DNA from: Methylobacterium jeotgali | Lineage (GTDB): Bacteria; Pseudomonadota; Alphaproteobacteria; Rhizobiales; Beijerinckiaceae | Assembly (NCBI RefSeq): GCF_022179345.1 | Contig: NZ_BPQR01000011.1 | Coordinates: 45,472 to 109,471, forward strand | Direction of reading: 5' to 3' | DNA length: 64,000 nucleotides | Shown: one piece after another, positions 36,408-44,966 of the stretch | Position numbering within the stretch: the stretch's first letter is position 1 | Layout of the letters: each line of letters opens with the position of its first letter | Program-made: the position numbers and the translations under genes | The notes under the pieces: generated by a model | The model's input: only the letters and a program-made list of their open reading frames with translations | The model's database searches: none | What the model was told of the DNA's origin: nothing

Positions 36408-37922
36408 TTGAGTGCGCCGAGCGGCATCCTGGGCGGCGAGACGGCCTGGCGGCCGGCGGCGACCCTTGCCGCCGTCGCGGGCGCGGTGCTGCTCGGCGCG
36501 GCCTTCTCCTTCCAGCCGGTGCTGCCGGCGCTGATCCTCGCCGCCGGCCTCTACGTCGTGCTGTGCTTCGTCTCTCCGCCCTGGGCGCTGGCGCTCTACG
36601 CCTTCGTGCAGCTCGCCGTGCCGCTCTACGTGCGCCCGCCGCCGATCGGTCCGCTGCCGCCGCCGCCGGTGGCGCTGACCATGCTGCTGACGCTCCTCGG
36701 CTGCCTGATCTTGAAGGCCATGGCCGCGCCGCACCCGGCGAGCCGACCGGGCCTTCTCGACAGGCCGGCCCTGCGGCCCTTCCTCGCCTTCGCCTTCGTC
36801 GCGGCCCTGTCGCTGATCGATCCGGGCACGGGCTCGGAAGGCATCAACATGTGGCTGAAGGCCTTCGCCTTTCCGCTCGCCACCTTCGTCGCCATCACGG
36901 TGATCGTGCGCGAGCGGGCGGACGTGGAGCGGGTGCTTGCCGCGCTTCTCGCCGCGGCCGTCGCGATCTCGCTCTACGCAATCTACGAGTTCCGGGTCGG
37001 CGAGAACTGGCTCCTCCAGAACATCCTCATCCCGCAGGGCAAGGAGGACTGGTCGACCTTCTACTTCACCGGCGACCAGCTCGGGGCGGACATCGCCTAC
37101 CGGAGCTTCAGCGTCTTCAGCCAGCCGATCGAGTTCGCGACCTGCGTGGGCATGGTCTACCCCTACGCGGTCGTCCGTTTCGGCACGGCTCCGGGCTGGC
37201 GGCGGCGCCTCGTCTACGGCGCGGCCGCCGCGATCTGCCTCGTCGGCCTCGCCACGAGCTTTTCCCGCACGGCGACGGGAGCGGCGCTGCTGGCGACGGT
37301 GATCGCCGGCCTGACCGTGCCCGCGCTCCGCCGCTGGCTTGCGACCGGCGCGATCGGCCTGGCGCTCGGCGGCCTGCTCGCCTGGCCCTGGCTCGGAGCC
37401 CGCGTCTCGGAGCGGCTCAACGACATGGACAACGTGACGCTCCGCCAGAAGCTCTGGGAGACCGCCGCCTCCCTGTTCCGCGACCATCCGCTCCTCGGCG
37501 TCGGCTTCGGCAACTTCCCCGAATATTATCTCGACGCCATGCGTGCCCACCGGATCGGCCCAGTGAACGAGTTCGGCGCCGATGCCGTCGAGCGCATCCG
37601 CGTGGCCGAGAGCTTCTACCTCCAGCTCGCCGCCGAGACCGGCATCGTCGGAATCGTCGCCTTCGCCGTCTTCCTCGTGGCGCTGGCGCGGGTGATGCTC
37701 CGCGTGGCGCGGGCACCCTACCCGGACACCTCGGCGCTCGGGGTCTCGGTGCTGCTCGGGACCCTCGTCTACCTCCTCAACGCCGCCACCGTGACGGCCT
37801 ACACGCATTTCTCGAGCACGCTGCTGCTGTTCGGGTTCCTGTTCCCACTGGCGATCATTCTCGATCGCCCACGCCAGCCTTCCGTCGAGCGCGGCGCCGA
37901 CCGCGCGGAGTATCCTCGATGA
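36408..37922 (+). CDS. O-antigen ligase/polymerase family (Wzy-like) protein
   Basis: A 504-residue polytopic membrane protein with about 10-12 hydrophobic helices and a large periplasmic loop carrying FRDHPLLGVGFGNFPEYY and AESFYLQLAAETGIVGI, the Wzy/WaaL (O-antigen ligase-like) signature. It should polymerise the exopolysaccharide repeat in the periplasm. The start is a TTG at 36408 with GGGGAGAG ahead of it. The stop overlaps the ATG of the chain-length gene by four bases, the usual polymerase and length-control pairing. Confidence 0.88.
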   Translation: MSAPSGILGGETAWRPAATLAAVAGAVLLGAAFSFQPVLPALILAAGLYVVLCFVSPPWALALYAFVQLAVPLYVRPPPIGPLPPPPVALTMLLTLLGCLILKAMAAPHPASRPGLLDRPALRPFLAFAFVAALSLIDPGTGSEGINMWLKAFAFPLATFVAITVIVRERADVERVLAALLAAAVAISLYAIYEFRVGENWLLQNILIPQGKEDWSTFYFTGDQLGADIAYRSFSVFSQPIEFATCVGMVYPYAVVRFGTAPGWRRRLVYGAAAAICLVGLATSFSRTATGAALLATVIAGLTVPALRRWLATGAIGLALGGLLAWPWLGARVSERLNDMDNVTLRQKLWETAASLFRDHPLLGVGFGNFPEYYLDAMRAHRIGPVNEFGADAVERIRVAESFYLQLAAETGIVGIVAFAVFLVALARVMLRVARAPYPDTSALGVSVLLGTLVYLLNAATVTAYTHFSSTLLLFGFLFPLAIILDRPRQPSVERGADRAEYPR

Positions 37923-39304
37923 GTCTCGTCTCCGGCACGCTGGCGGCGCTGCGCCGCCGCCCGTTCCTCGCCTTTCTCGTCTTCGCCGGCTTCTTCGGCG
38001 CGGCGATGGCCGGGATCTACCTGAAGAAGCCCGCCTACGAGTCGGTCGGCAAGCTCCTCGTCAACTTCGAGGGGCGCGGCGTGTCGCTGTCGCGGGCGGA
38101 CGTGCAGTACAACAGCACCCAGCTCCAGGCGGTCGAGGCGGTGACCTCGCAATCCGAGATCCTGCGCTCCCACGACCTCGTGGTGGCGGTGGTGGACAAG
38201 CTCGGCATGGACGCCTTCCGTGATCCCGAGCCGAGCTCGGCGTTGATGCAGGCCATCGCCGGCACGATCCGCACCGTGAGCGAGGCGATCAACGGCGTGC
38301 TGGTCTCGGCGCGGCTCGTCGAGCCGGTCGATCCCCGCGAGGCTCTGATCGAGGCGGTGGAGAAGTCGCTCCAGGTCTACCCCGTGCGCCAGACGCAGGT
38401 GATCTCGGTGGCCTTCCGCTGGCGCAACCCGCGGGTGCCACCGCTGGTTCTCGACGCGCTGATCGAGCTGTTCCAGGCCAAGGTCGGCGAGCTGAACGGA
38501 TTGTCGGACGGCTACGACCTCTTCGTCGAGCAGTCGAAGCGCGCCCGCGACGAGCTCGACAAGGCCGAGCGTGACATGAGCGCGCTCGGCCAGCGCTACA
38601 AGATCGTCGACCTCAAGCGCGAGAAGACCTTCCTCCTCGACCGCATCGAGAAGCTCGGGCCCGTGGCCGACATCGCTGCCGCGAACGGCGCCGACACGGC
38701 GCTCGACGGCACCGGCGCCGGCCAGGGCGATTCCACCATCGTCGGCGGGCAGATCTCGGCGCTCCAGGCGCAGCTCAACACGATGCGCGTCGACCGCGCC
38801 CGCCTCCTCGTCTCCGTGACGCCCGACAGCCGCGAGGTGCGCGAGCTCGACCGGCAGATCGCCACCGTCGAGGCGGCGCTCGCGCGGGAGAGCCGGATCG
38901 TGCGCGAGACGCTCGCCGCCTATCGCGAGCGGCTGCGCACGCTCCAGGGCGTCGAGAGCGACTTCAACCGCGCCGGCCGCAATCTCGAGATCGCCTCGGA
39001 GGCCTATCAGACCTACCGCAAGGCCTCCGAGGACCGTCGGGTGATGAAGGCGCAGGAGGTGAAGATCCGCATCCAGGTCATTGACCCGCCGACCCGGCCG
39101 GTGCTGCCGACGGGGCCCAGCCGGCTGATCCTGGCGCTCGCGGCGCTGGTGGCCGCCCTCGCCCTGATCCCGGCCTTCGGCCTGCTGCTGTGGTGGCTGG
39201 AGGAGCGGCGGATGGCCGCCCGCTTCCCCGGCCTCCACGAGACGGGCGGTCGCCCGCTCCGGCCGCAGCTCGCCGCGGAGGGCGGCTCGGGACGGCTGCG
39301 CTAG
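37919..39304 (+). CDS. Polysaccharide chain-length/export protein (Wzz/GumC-like)
   Basis: A 461-residue inner-membrane protein with two helices (FLAFLVFAGFFGAAMAGIYL at the N-terminus and ILALAALVAALALIPAFGLLLWWL at the C-terminus) flanking a long periplasmic coiled-coil region, the Wzz/GumC plan. The motif before the last helix, IRIQVIDPPTRPVLPTGPSRL, is the expected Pro-rich one. There is no C-terminal tyrosine-kinase domain. It should set polymer length with the polymerase upstream. It is convergent with the flippase gene, four bases away. Confidence 0.92.
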   Translation: MSLVSGTLAALRRRPFLAFLVFAGFFGAAMAGIYLKKPAYESVGKLLVNFEGRGVSLSRADVQYNSTQLQAVEAVTSQSEILRSHDLVVAVVDKLGMDAFRDPEPSSALMQAIAGTIRTVSEAINGVLVSARLVEPVDPREALIEAVEKSLQVYPVRQTQVISVAFRWRNPRVPPLVLDALIELFQAKVGELNGLSDGYDLFVEQSKRARDELDKAERDMSALGQRYKIVDLKREKTFLLDRIEKLGPVADIAAANGADTALDGTGAGQGDSTIVGGQISALQAQLNTMRVDRARLLVSVTPDSREVRELDRQIATVEAALARESRIVRETLAAYRERLRTLQGVESDFNRAGRNLEIASEAYQTYRKASEDRRVMKAQEVKIRIQVIDPPTRPVLPTGPSRLILALAALVAALALIPAFGLLLWWLEERRMAARFPGLHETGGRPLRPQLAAEGGSGRLR

Positions 39305-39308
39305 GACG

Positions 39309-40700
39309 TCAGGCCGGCGCGGTTTCCCGGTAGGCCGGCAGCGGCAGGCCGAGCGCCACGATCCCGCCGATCGCCGCGAAGGCGATCAGCGCGGCGACGG
39401 GCTGGCCGAGGAGCGCCAGCCCGAGGAGTACGGCGCCGGCCGCGAGCGGCGGCAGGATCGCCTGCCCGAGCCGCGCCCCGCGCATGAACCAGCGCCAGAC
39501 GCAGAGCGTCGAGGCGATGCCGGAAACGACGTTGATCGCGAGGAAGGCCAGCGCCGCGCCGTCGGTGCCGAGCTGCGAGACCAGGGTCGCGCTGATGCCG
39601 ACCTGAAGCGCCAGCAGCCCGGCGACGAGGGCGAGCGTACCCCGCTGCCGGTCCGAGCCGAGCAGCAGGCCGATGTTGAGGCAGTGCGCCGCCGCGAAGG
39701 GGAAGGCGGCGAACATCACGCGCAGCAGCTCCTCGAGCCCGGCGTAGCGGCCGCCGACGAGGCCGTTCGTGACCGGCCCGACCACAAGCCCGGCGACGAG
39801 CGCGCCGGGGATCGCGGCGAGCAGGCCGAAGCGCAGCACGCGCAGGTAGAGGCTCGCGAGCTCCTCGCCCGTGCCGGCATGGTGGCGGGCGAAGGTCGGC
39901 GCGACGACGATGCCCAGCGTGACGGGCGCGAGCAGCGCCGCCTCCATCAGCTTCAGGGCGATGCTGTAGGCGCCGAGATCGGCGCCGGCCGCGAACCAGC
40001 CGAGCACCAGAAGCTCGACGCGGGTCGAGAGGATCGAGAGGATCGCCATCGCTCCGTAGGCCGCCGACTGGACGAGGCACGCGCGCCAGAAGGAAGGCGC
40101 CACGGTCGGGCTCAGGACGATCCCGGCGCGGCGGAGCCCGACGAACACGATGGCGCAGTAGGCGCCGTTGGTGAGGATCGCCGTGCCGGCGATGGCGAGC
40201 GCGCCGCCTCCGGCGCCCAGGACGAGAAATCCTGTGGCGGCCTGGAGCAGGCTCAGGGTGAGATGAGCCAGGGAGACGAAGCCGAAGCGCTGGCGCACGT
40301 GCAGGGCGCTCTCGAAGAGCATCGAGCTGCCGGTGAAGACGAGACCGAGCCCGGACAGCGCGATCATCGCCGTGACCTCGGCGGGATATCCGCCGAACCA
40401 GGCGAAGGCGACACTGCCGGCGTAGCAGAGCGCGGCGGTGAGCGCCTTCAAGACCGAAAGCGCGCTCAGGTAGCGCGACGCGGCCTCGGGATCGCGCGAC
40501 ATCTCCCGCAGGGCGAGCCGCGACAGGCCGAGATCGGCGCAGGTATCGGCGATGACGAGGACCGAGAGGGCGAGGTTGAGATGCCCGAAGGCGTCCGGCA
40601 CCAGCGTCCGCGCCAGGACGAGCAGGTAGCCGAAGTTGATCAGCCGGGCGAGGAGCTGCGCGCCGTAGAAGGCGGTGGTGTTGGCAAGGAGGCGTCGCAT
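39309..40700 (-). CDS. Polysaccharide flippase (Wzx-like, MOP family)
   Basis: A 463-residue membrane protein with 12-14 predicted helices starting MRRLLANTTAFYGAQLLARLINFGYLLVLARTL, typical of Wzx/RfbX lipid-linked oligosaccharide flippases. It should move undecaprenyl-linked repeats across the inner membrane for the Wzy-like polymerase. It is convergent with the chain-length gene and separated by 106 bases from dctA, which is on the same strand upstream. Confidence 0.9.
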   Translation of the reverse strand: MRRLLANTTAFYGAQLLARLINFGYLLVLARTLVPDAFGHLNLALSVLVIADTCADLGLSRLALREMSRDPEAASRYLSALSVLKALTAALCYAGSVAFAWFGGYPAEVTAMIALSGLGLVFTGSSMLFESALHVRQRFGFVSLAHLTLSLLQAATGFLVLGAGGGALAIAGTAILTNGAYCAIVFVGLRRAGIVLSPTVAPSFWRACLVQSAAYGAMAILSILSTRVELLVLGWFAAGADLGAYSIALKLMEAALLAPVTLGIVVAPTFARHHAGTGEELASLYLRVLRFGLLAAIPGALVAGLVVGPVTNGLVGGRYAGLEELLRVMFAAFPFAAAHCLNIGLLLGSDRQRGTLALVAGLLALQVGISATLVSQLGTDGAALAFLAINVVSGIASTLCVWRWFMRGARLGQAILPPLAAGAVLLGLALLGQPVAALIAFAAIGGIVALGLPLPAYRETAPA

Positions 40701-40806
40701 CGGCGGCCGGGCTTCACGCGGCGCGCCCCGCCAGTGCGAAGGGCCGCGCCGCCGCTCCTAGCGCAAGGATCGGCGCGCGCGAAGGCCGGACGAGCGCGTA
40801 GCCGGG

Positions 40807-42207
40807 CTACTCCGCCGGCGCGACCTTGCCGGGCGCGGCCCCAGCCGCGGGCTCGTCCAGGGGGGCCGGCGGCGCGTCGGAGATCTGCGTGCCGATCGCG
40901 ACCGGGTGCGCCATCACCTGGTTGAGCTTGTCCTTGTCGAGCTCGCCCTCCCAGCGGCTGACCACGACGCAGGCGACGCCGTTGCCGACGAGGTTCGTCA
41001 GCGCCCGGCACTCGGACATGAACTTGTCGATGCCCAGCACCAGCGTCATCGCCGCGACGGGCACCGGGTTGTTGGGGATGGCGGCGAGCGTCGCGGCCAG
41101 CGTGATGAAGCCGGCACCGGTGACGCCCGAGGCGCCCTTCGAGGTCAGCATCGCGACGAGGATGATGGTGGCGTACTGCCCGATGGTGAGATCGGCACCG
41201 ACCGCCTGGGCCAGGAACAGGGTCGCCAGCGTCATGTAGATGTTGGTGCCGTCGAGGTTGAACGAGTAGCCGGTCGGCACCACGAGGCCGACGACGGAGT
41301 CCGAGGCGCCGAGGCGGCGCATCTTGGCCATGATGTGCGGCAGCACCGTCTCGGAGGACGAGGTGCCGAGCACGATGAGCAACTCGTCCTTGATGTAGGC
41401 CAGGAACCGGAAGATCGAGAATCCGGAGAAGCGCGCGATGGTGCCGAGCACCACGATCACGAACAGCAGCGCCGTGACGTAGAAGGTGCCCACCAGCCAG
41501 GCGAGGTCCACGACCTTGCCGATGCCGTACTGCCCGATGGTGAAGGCCATCGCGCCGAAGGCGCCGATGGGCGCGAGCTTCACGATGAGGCCGATGATCC
41601 GGAAGAAGATCTGCCCGGCGGTGTCGATGGCGTGGGAGACGCCGGCCGCCCGCTCGCCCAGACCGGTGACGACGACGCCGGTGAGGATCGAGATCAGGAG
41701 CACCTGGAGCAGGTCGCCGGTGGCGAAGGCGTCGAAGAAGCTCTTCGGGATCAGCCCCAGGATGTGCGCCACGGTCGAATCCGCGGCGGCCTTGCTGGCG
41801 TAGCCTTCCACCGCCTTGGCGTCGAGCTTGGAGACGTCGGCGTTGAAGCCGGCGCCGGGCTGGATGATCTCGCCGACGAGGATGCCGATCAGCAGCGCCA
41901 GCGTCGAGACGACCTCGAAGTAGATCAGCGCCTTGAGGCCGACGCGGCCGACCTTCTTGAGGTCGCCGATCGAGGCGATGCCGTGGACGATGGTGCAGAA
42001 GATGATCGGCGCGATCATCATCTTGATGAGCGCGATGAAGGCGTCGCCGAGCCATTTCACCGACTTGCCGGCCTCGGGATAGAAGTAGCCGAGGGCGACG
42101 CCGAGGACGATGGCGATCAGGACCTGGATGTAGAGGACCTTGTACCAGGGCTCTTGGGCGGGAGGAGCGCCGTGGGCGGCCTCGGCCGGAATCGTTGCCT
42201 GCGCCAT
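40807..42207 (-). CDS. dctA: Dicarboxylate/amino acid:cation symporter (DctA family)
   Basis: A 466-residue secondary transporter of the DAACS family that brings C4-dicarboxylates into the cell with protons or sodium. It has the serine-rich motif [17 protein letters not shown], the NLDGTNIYM helix and [19 protein letters not shown], all family-typical. The C-terminal ~45 residues are variable and Pro/Ala-rich. Upstream, TTGAGC and TAGCGT (42282-42254, 17-base spacing, minus strand) make a weak promoter. I see no sigma-54 site and no dctBD regulator. Confidence 0.94.
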   Translation of the reverse strand: MAQATIPAEAAHGAPPAQEPWYKVLYIQVLIAIVLGVALGYFYPEAGKSVKWLGDAFIALIKMMIAPIIFCTIVHGIASIGDLKKVGRVGLKALIYFEVVSTLALLIGILVGEIIQPGAGFNADVSKLDAKAVEGYASKAAADSTVAHILGLIPKSFFDAFATGDLLQVLLISILTGVVVTGLGERAAGVSHAIDTAGQIFFRIIGLIVKLAPIGAFGAMAFTIGQYGIGKVVDLAWLVGTFYVTALLFVIVVLGTIARFSGFSIFRFLAYIKDELLIVLGTSSSETVLPHIMAKMRRLGASDSVVGLVVPTGYSFNLDGTNIYMTLATLFLAQAVGADLTIGQYATIILVAMLTSKGASGVTGAGFITLAATLAAIPNNPVPVAAMTLVLGIDKFMSECRALTNLVGNGVACVVVSRWEGELDKDKLNQVMAHPVAIGTQISDAPPAPLDEPAAGAAPGKVAPAE

Positions 42208-42369
42208 CGTCTCTGATCCCTGCGCTCGCGGCGCGGCCTCCCGTTATCGGTCGACGCTAGCGAGTTTGGCGAGCACGCTCAACGCACCTGTCCTATTCCA
42301 GCGGCACGAAGCGGTGACAAACGTTCCGATCCGCCGTTGCCGCGATGCGACGCTTCTCGCGGCCGCCAA

Positions 42370-42400
42370 ACGGAAACGCCCGCTCTCGCGAGCGGGCGTC
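42370..42400 (-). terminator. Intrinsic terminator after the CYTH-like gene
   Basis: ACGCCCGCTC (42376-42385) and GAGCGGGCGT (42390-42399) form a perfect 10-base-pair stem around a four-base loop. On the minus strand it is followed by TTCCGTTT. It lies about 40 bases past the stop of the gene that ends at 42437, so it terminates that transcript. Confidence 0.75.
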
Positions 42401-42436
42401 CGGGGTCCAAACACGGGCGTGAAGCCGGGGATCGTC

Positions 42437-43435
42437 TCAGTTCGGGGTGAGGTTGCGGCGCGGACGCACCGTCCAGCGCTCGAAGGAGGCGCCGGGGTCC
42501 TCCTCGGCCTTGGCGGCCGGCGCCGGAGCGGCGGGCTGGATCGCGGCGCCGAGCGCCTGGGAGAGGCTCTCGAAGACGTCGTCCATGCGGGCATCCGCGT
42601 CCTTGGCGGGCTTCGCCTCCGGCTGCGGCGCGGGCGCCTCGGCGGGCTTGGCCTCGGGAGCCTTGCTCTCCGCCGGCTTCGGCTCCGGCGGCTTCTCCGG
42701 TGCCTTGGGCTCCGGTGCCGGTGGCTCGGGGGCCTTCGCCTGCGGCAGAACCTCAGGCTCCGGCGGCTCGACGGGCGCCGCGACGGGTGCCGTGGCGGCG
42801 GCCGGCTGCGCGGCCGGGCCGGCCATGCGGCGCAGGGCGGCGGACGGGTCCTCGTCTCGGGAGCCCGTCTCGGGAGCCCGTGATCCGCCGAAGCGGCCGA
42901 AGCCGAAGCGGGGCTCGATGAGGTCGAGCACGGCGTCGAGGGCGGCGTTGGTCAGCCCGACCTCGCCGGCCTGCGGAGCACCCTGCAGGGCGACGGTGTG
43001 CCGGTCGTAGGCGTTGTCCGAGGAGACCTCGCGGCCGAACCACAGGGGTGGCGAGAAGCCGGTCGCCTCGTTCTCGGCGTCGAACGCGACCGAGACGATG
43101 TCGAGGGGCGCTGGGGCCACATAGCGGTCGATCAGGGCCTCGCGGCCGCCGACCTGCACGGCGGTGCGCTCGTAGGAGGCCTTGCCCGAGCAGACGTCGA
43201 GCAGCGCGTCGCCATGGGCGCGCGGCACCTCGGTCCGCTCCTCGACGCTCTTGCCGTCGGCGCCGGGAGCCACGAGCACGAGATGGCAGACCTGACCGTC
43301 GACGCGCACGAAAGAGGTGCGGCCCGATTGCGGCGCGAAGTAACCCTCGGTGATGCGGGTGCTGCCGCGCTCCTTGCGGATCAGACGCACAAGGGATGGC
43401 GCTACGAGAAACCGTCGAACGACGCTCATACTCAA
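42437..43435 (-). CDS. Degenerate CYTH-like domain protein with Pro/Ala/Glu-rich tail
   Basis: A 332-residue protein. Residues 1-~165 follow the CYTH (triphosphate tunnel) layout: VVRRFLVAPSLV, GSTRITEGYF, RTSFVRVDGQV, VEERTEVPR, ALLDVCSG, and a typical end PPLWFGREVSSDNAYDRHTVAL. The catalytic ExExK signature that normally opens the fold is not kept (SVVRRFLV in place of EIERKFLV), so triphosphate chemistry is doubtful. Residues ~180-332 are a Pro/Ala/Lys/Glu-rich linker with a short ordered end. CYTH assignment is by my own pattern matching. It stands alone, ends with a terminator and is divergent from the aldolase gene. Confidence 0.7.
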   Translation of the reverse strand: MSMSVVRRFLVAPSLVRLIRKERGSTRITEGYFAPQSGRTSFVRVDGQVCHLVLVAPGADGKSVEERTEVPRAHGDALLDVCSGKASYERTAVQVGGREALIDRYVAPAPLDIVSVAFDAENEATGFSPPLWFGREVSSDNAYDRHTVALQGAPQAGEVGLTNAALDAVLDLIEPRFGFGRFGGSRAPETGSRDEDPSAALRRMAGPAAQPAAATAPVAAPVEPPEPEVLPQAKAPEPPAPEPKAPEKPPEPKPAESKAPEAKPAEAPAPQPEAKPAKDADARMDDVFESLSQALGAAIQPAAPAPAAKAEEDPGASFERWTVRPRRNLTPN

Positions 43436-43584
43436 CCTCCGTCGACCTTCGACAGCCTGCGGCGGCCGGTCGCGACTACCTCAGATAGCCTTAGGGACTA
43501 CGGCAAACCGTGCCGAAATCAAGGCCGTCCCGCCATGGGCGCACATGGATTGACGCCTCGGCGGGCGATCCGCATCGTGCGTGG

Positions 43585-44481
43585 ATGCCGCCGCGCCTGA
43601 CCGGACTCTCCGCCTTCCCGATCACGCCGGCCTCGCCGGAGGGCACGGTCGACGCGCCCACCCTGCGCCGGCTCGTCGCCCGGCTCGCGGCGGCTCCCGT
43701 GGACTCGATCGGCCTGCTCGGCAGCACCGGCACCTACGCCTACCTCGCCCGCCAGGAGCGCCTTCGCGCGCTGGAGGCCGCGGTCGAGGAAGTGGCCGGA
43801 CGGGTTCCGATCCTCGTCGGCGTCGGGGCGCTCCGCACCGACGAGGCGATCGCGCTCGCCCGCGACGCGAATGCGGCGGGGGCGTCGGCGGGGCTCCTCG
43901 CGGCAGTCTCCTACACGCCGCTGACGGAGGACGAGGTCTTCGACCATTTCGTCGCCGTCGCGGAGGGAAGCGGGCTGCCGCTCTGCATCTACGACAATCC
44001 CGGCACCACGCATTTCCGCTTCACGCCGGCCCTCGTCGGCCGCTTGAGCCGGGTGCCGGGCATCGTCGCCCTGAAGTCGCCCTCGCCGGCGCCGAGCGAG
44101 GCGGCGGCGCATCTCGACACCCTCCGCCGGGCGGTGCCGGACGGCTTCCCCCTCGGCTACAGCGTCGACTGGCACGCGGCCGAGGCCCTGATCGCCGGCG
44201 GCGACGCCTGGTACGGCGTCGCCGCCGGCCTGTTTCCCGACTCCTGCGCCGAGATCGTCGCTGCGGCGCGGTCCGGCCGCGCCGATGAGGCGCGGCGGTT
44301 GAATGGGCGGCTCGAACCGCTCTGGGCGCTGTTCCGGGAGTTCTCGAGCCTTCGGGTGATCTACGCGGCGGCTGAGGCGCTCGGTCTCTGCGCGACGGCG
44401 CCGCCGCGCCCGATCCAGCCGCTTTCCGTCGAGACACGGCGCAGGGTCGTCGCCACGCTTCGGGAGATCGGGCTCGCTTGA
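43585..44481 (+). CDS. DapA/DHDPS-family aldolase or lyase
   Basis: A 298-residue TIM-barrel lyase of the dihydrodipicolinate synthase/N-acetylneuraminate lyase superfamily. The Schiff-base lysine is Lys164 in IVALKSPSP and the tyrosine is Tyr136 in CIYDNPGTT. The conserved phosphate/carboxylate loop is GSTGTYAYL rather than GTTGE, so it is probably not a true DapA but another member acting on a different keto acid. I start at the ATG at 43585 (MPPRLTGLSAFPITP), the usual N-terminus. It is convergent with msrB, four bases away. Confidence 0.85.
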   Translation: MPPRLTGLSAFPITPASPEGTVDAPTLRRLVARLAAAPVDSIGLLGSTGTYAYLARQERLRALEAAVEEVAGRVPILVGVGALRTDEAIALARDANAAGASAGLLAAVSYTPLTEDEVFDHFVAVAEGSGLPLCIYDNPGTTHFRFTPALVGRLSRVPGIVALKSPSPAPSEAAAHLDTLRRAVPDGFPLGYSVDWHAAEALIAGGDAWYGVAAGLFPDSCAEIVAAARSGRADEARRLNGRLEPLWALFREFSSLRVIYAAAEALGLCATAPPRPIQPLSVETRRRVVATLREIGLA

Positions 44482-44485
44482 GGCC

Positions 44486-44902
44486 TCAAGCCTCTTCGGA
44501 GGGCTCGAAGGTCAGCGCGATGCCGTTCATGCAGTAGCGCAGGCCGGTGGGCGGCGGACCGTCGTCGAAGACGTGTCCGAGATGGCCCTTGCAGCGGGCG
44601 CAGTGGACCTCGGTGCGCACCATCCAATGGCTGCGGTCGCTCTGCGTCTCCACGGCACCGTCGAGGGGCTCGAAGAAGCTCGGCCAGCCGGTGCCGGACT
44701 CGAACTTCGTGCCCGTGGCGAAGAGCGGCGTGCCGCAGCCGGCGCAGTGGAAGGTGCCGGGGCGCTTCTCCGGCAGGAGGCAGCTGGTGCCGGCCCACTC
44801 CGTGCCGTGCTCGCGCAGCACGTGGTACTGCTCCGGCGTGAGAATGGCGCGCCACTCCTCCTCGGTGCGGGTCTCGGGCGCGCTGACTTCGCGGACGCTC
44901 AT
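44486..44902 (-). CDS. msrB: Peptide-methionine (R)-S-oxide reductase MsrB
   Basis: Repairs methionine-R-sulfoxide in proteins. The 138-residue protein has two zinc CxxC pairs (CAGCG and CARCKG), GTGWPSFF and the catalytic Cys in [11 protein letters not shown]. The start at 44902 is an ATG preceded by GGGAGA. A TATGAT about 26 bases upstream (44933-44928) is a plausible -10. Confidence 0.96.
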   Translation of the reverse strand: MSVREVSAPETRTEEEWRAILTPEQYHVLREHGTEWAGTSCLLPEKRPGTFHCAGCGTPLFATGTKFESGTGWPSFFEPLDGAVETQSDRSHWMVRTEVHCARCKGHLGHVFDDGPPPTGLRYCMNGIALTFEPSEEA

Positions 44903-44927
44903 CGATCGTCTCCCCTATCGTGTTGTT

Positions 44928-44933
44928 ATCATA
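44928..44933 (-). promoter_or_regulatory. Candidate -10 element for msrB
   Basis: TATGAT on the minus strand lies 26 bases before the msrB ATG in a short AT-rich stretch. No good -35 is seen at the usual spacing, so this is tentative. Confidence 0.3.
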
Positions 44934-44966
44934 TGGGGTTCCGCGCCCTCGTCGGCGAGAGGAGCC

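Noticed and set aside
42254..42282. Promoter TTGAGC-17-TAGCGT for dctA
   Set aside because: Only four and three consensus matches; noted in the dctA entry but too weak to list, and no sigma-54 site was found.
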